Assembly: GCF_007971385.1 (NCBI RefSeq)
Contig: NZ_CP042434.1
Coordinates: 5,332,001 to 5,396,000, forward strand
DNA from: Arachidicoccus ginsenosidivorans
GTDB taxonomy: Bacteria; Bacteroidota; Bacteroidia; Chitinophagales; Chitinophagaceae
Direction of reading: 5' to 3'
Length of the DNA stretch: 64,000 nucleotides
Below the pieces are notes generated by a model. The model was given only the letters and a program-made list of their open reading frames with translations, made no database searches and was not told the origin of the DNA. The stretch's first letter is position 1, and each line of letters opens with the position of its first letter. Positions 63,460-64,000 of this stretch are shown here, piece after piece. The translations under genes were made by a program, and so were the position numbers.

Positions 63460-63896
63460 CTACTCCAGAATAAAATTCTGTTCCCCATTGGGGCCGCTTC
63501 TGTGATGTTCTAAGTACTCCTAAGTCATAGCATCGGTTATGCCCACCCGTACTCCATGCTCCATAACCTATCCCCCAAAGGTGTCCCCCATAGTAACGTC
63601 GTCTTAACTTAAGGAAACTCCTCTAACAATTTCTTGGCGCTGCGACCTTTTAATCGGCGTACTAAATCCTTGACAGATAGACTACTTGGGTAACTGACTT
63701 GGAGTTGGATGTGCTCTTTGGATACAACTCCCTTTAGTATGCTGACATCCAGCACATCACAGGTTTGGCGTAATAGATCCCGACGTCTCAATTGAACGTC
63801 ACCTCGTAATACATCATAACGATATTTCGTGCACCAAACCAAATGCACGTGAAGCACACTAATGCTATGGCCTCCTTTTCGTACTTTTTCTTCCAT
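63460..63896 (-). pseudogene. tnpA: Degenerate IS200/IS605-family TnpA (Y1 HUH transposase)
   Basis: Start MEEKVRKGGHSISVLHVHLVW is typical; LVWCTKYRYDVL and SVKDLVRRLKGRSAKKLLEEFP follow the family. After FP the frame breaks; a one-base change gives LKLRRRYYGGHLWGIGY, another gives GITDAM, then TAG, EYLEHHR with the catalytic Tyr. The HUH pair reads EHIQLQV, so the second His is Gln. Frameshifts, a stop and a lost metal ligand show real decay. A short hairpin CTATGG...CCATAG (63387-63407) nearby may belong to its end. Confidence 0.72.
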
Positions 63897-64000
63897 CCCT
63901 CTAATATACAATAGATTTTTAGAAGCTAAAGCCTCGCCCTCCCAATTCACGCACCCTTCCAAATTAAAGGGTAAATTTTCATTCAATCAATGGCTTTAAA

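Overview
The window looks like a chromosomal segment from a member of the Bacteroidota, probably near the Chitinophagaceae (the genus is an inference). Supporting signs are a SusC/SusD pair, four large secreted proteins ending in type IX secretion (Por) sorting domains, AraC, ROK and LacI regulators around glycan genes, and AT-rich intergenic DNA.

Region by region: (1) 0.1-20.8 kb is carbohydrate utilisation. A large DUF6067-like glycosidase sits divergently from an AraC regulator. Next is a minus-strand run of aldo/keto reductase, enolase-superfamily dehydratase, SSS symporter and a lipoprotein rhamnose-mutarotase-like protein, which fits oxidative 6-deoxyhexose (L-fucose or L-rhamnose type) catabolism. 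Then come a ROK regulator, SusC, SusD, a strong terminator, remnants of XRE and LacI regulators, and a secreted six-hairpin-type glycosidase. (2) 21-29.8 kb has a frameshifted archaeal-type ATPase with an unusual repeat array upstream, and a ~2000-residue DUF4011/SF1-helicase/nuclease-fold/DUF3320 protein that may belong to defence or nucleic-acid metabolism. (3) 30.4-39.6 kb has an SDR and an AraC gene that both lost their 5' ends at one scar, a carbohydrate-binding-domain remnant, a HigBA-type module with a broken toxin and a palindromic operator, a GH38-type alpha-mannosidase, an SGNH hydrolase, and a MarR-SRPBCC-YdeI operon. (4) 39.9-52 kb is four consecutive minus-strand genes for giant T9SS beta-helix proteins, two with N-terminal beta-propellers and one with eleven 25-residue BspA/DUF285 repeats. 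(5) 52.3-64 kb is a pile-up of mobile DNA: an IS4-family element inside a NarL-type response regulator; an AbiL-like RloA/RloB pair cut by a tyrosine-recombinase element, itself cut by an IS66 element, itself cut by IS21 sequence, which contains a complete recombinase-in-trio (RIT) element.

The most striking object is 57760-63365. A RIT element with three consecutive tyrosine recombinases is flanked on both sides by the same 5' half of an IS21-family element in opposite orientation, giving inverted arms of about 1.16 kb. The arms differ only by two one-unit gains or losses in their terminal repeat arrays, so they are not simply one sequence read twice.

A second global pattern is that many long genes are broken by single-base deletions, mostly in short homopolymers (about 18 sites, nearly all repaired by adding one base). 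This suggests deletion-type sequencing error for many of them. A few genes also carry in-frame stops (HigB toxin, phosphoesterase remnant, IS200-type transposase) and are probably truly decayed. No tRNA, rRNA or CRISPR array was seen.
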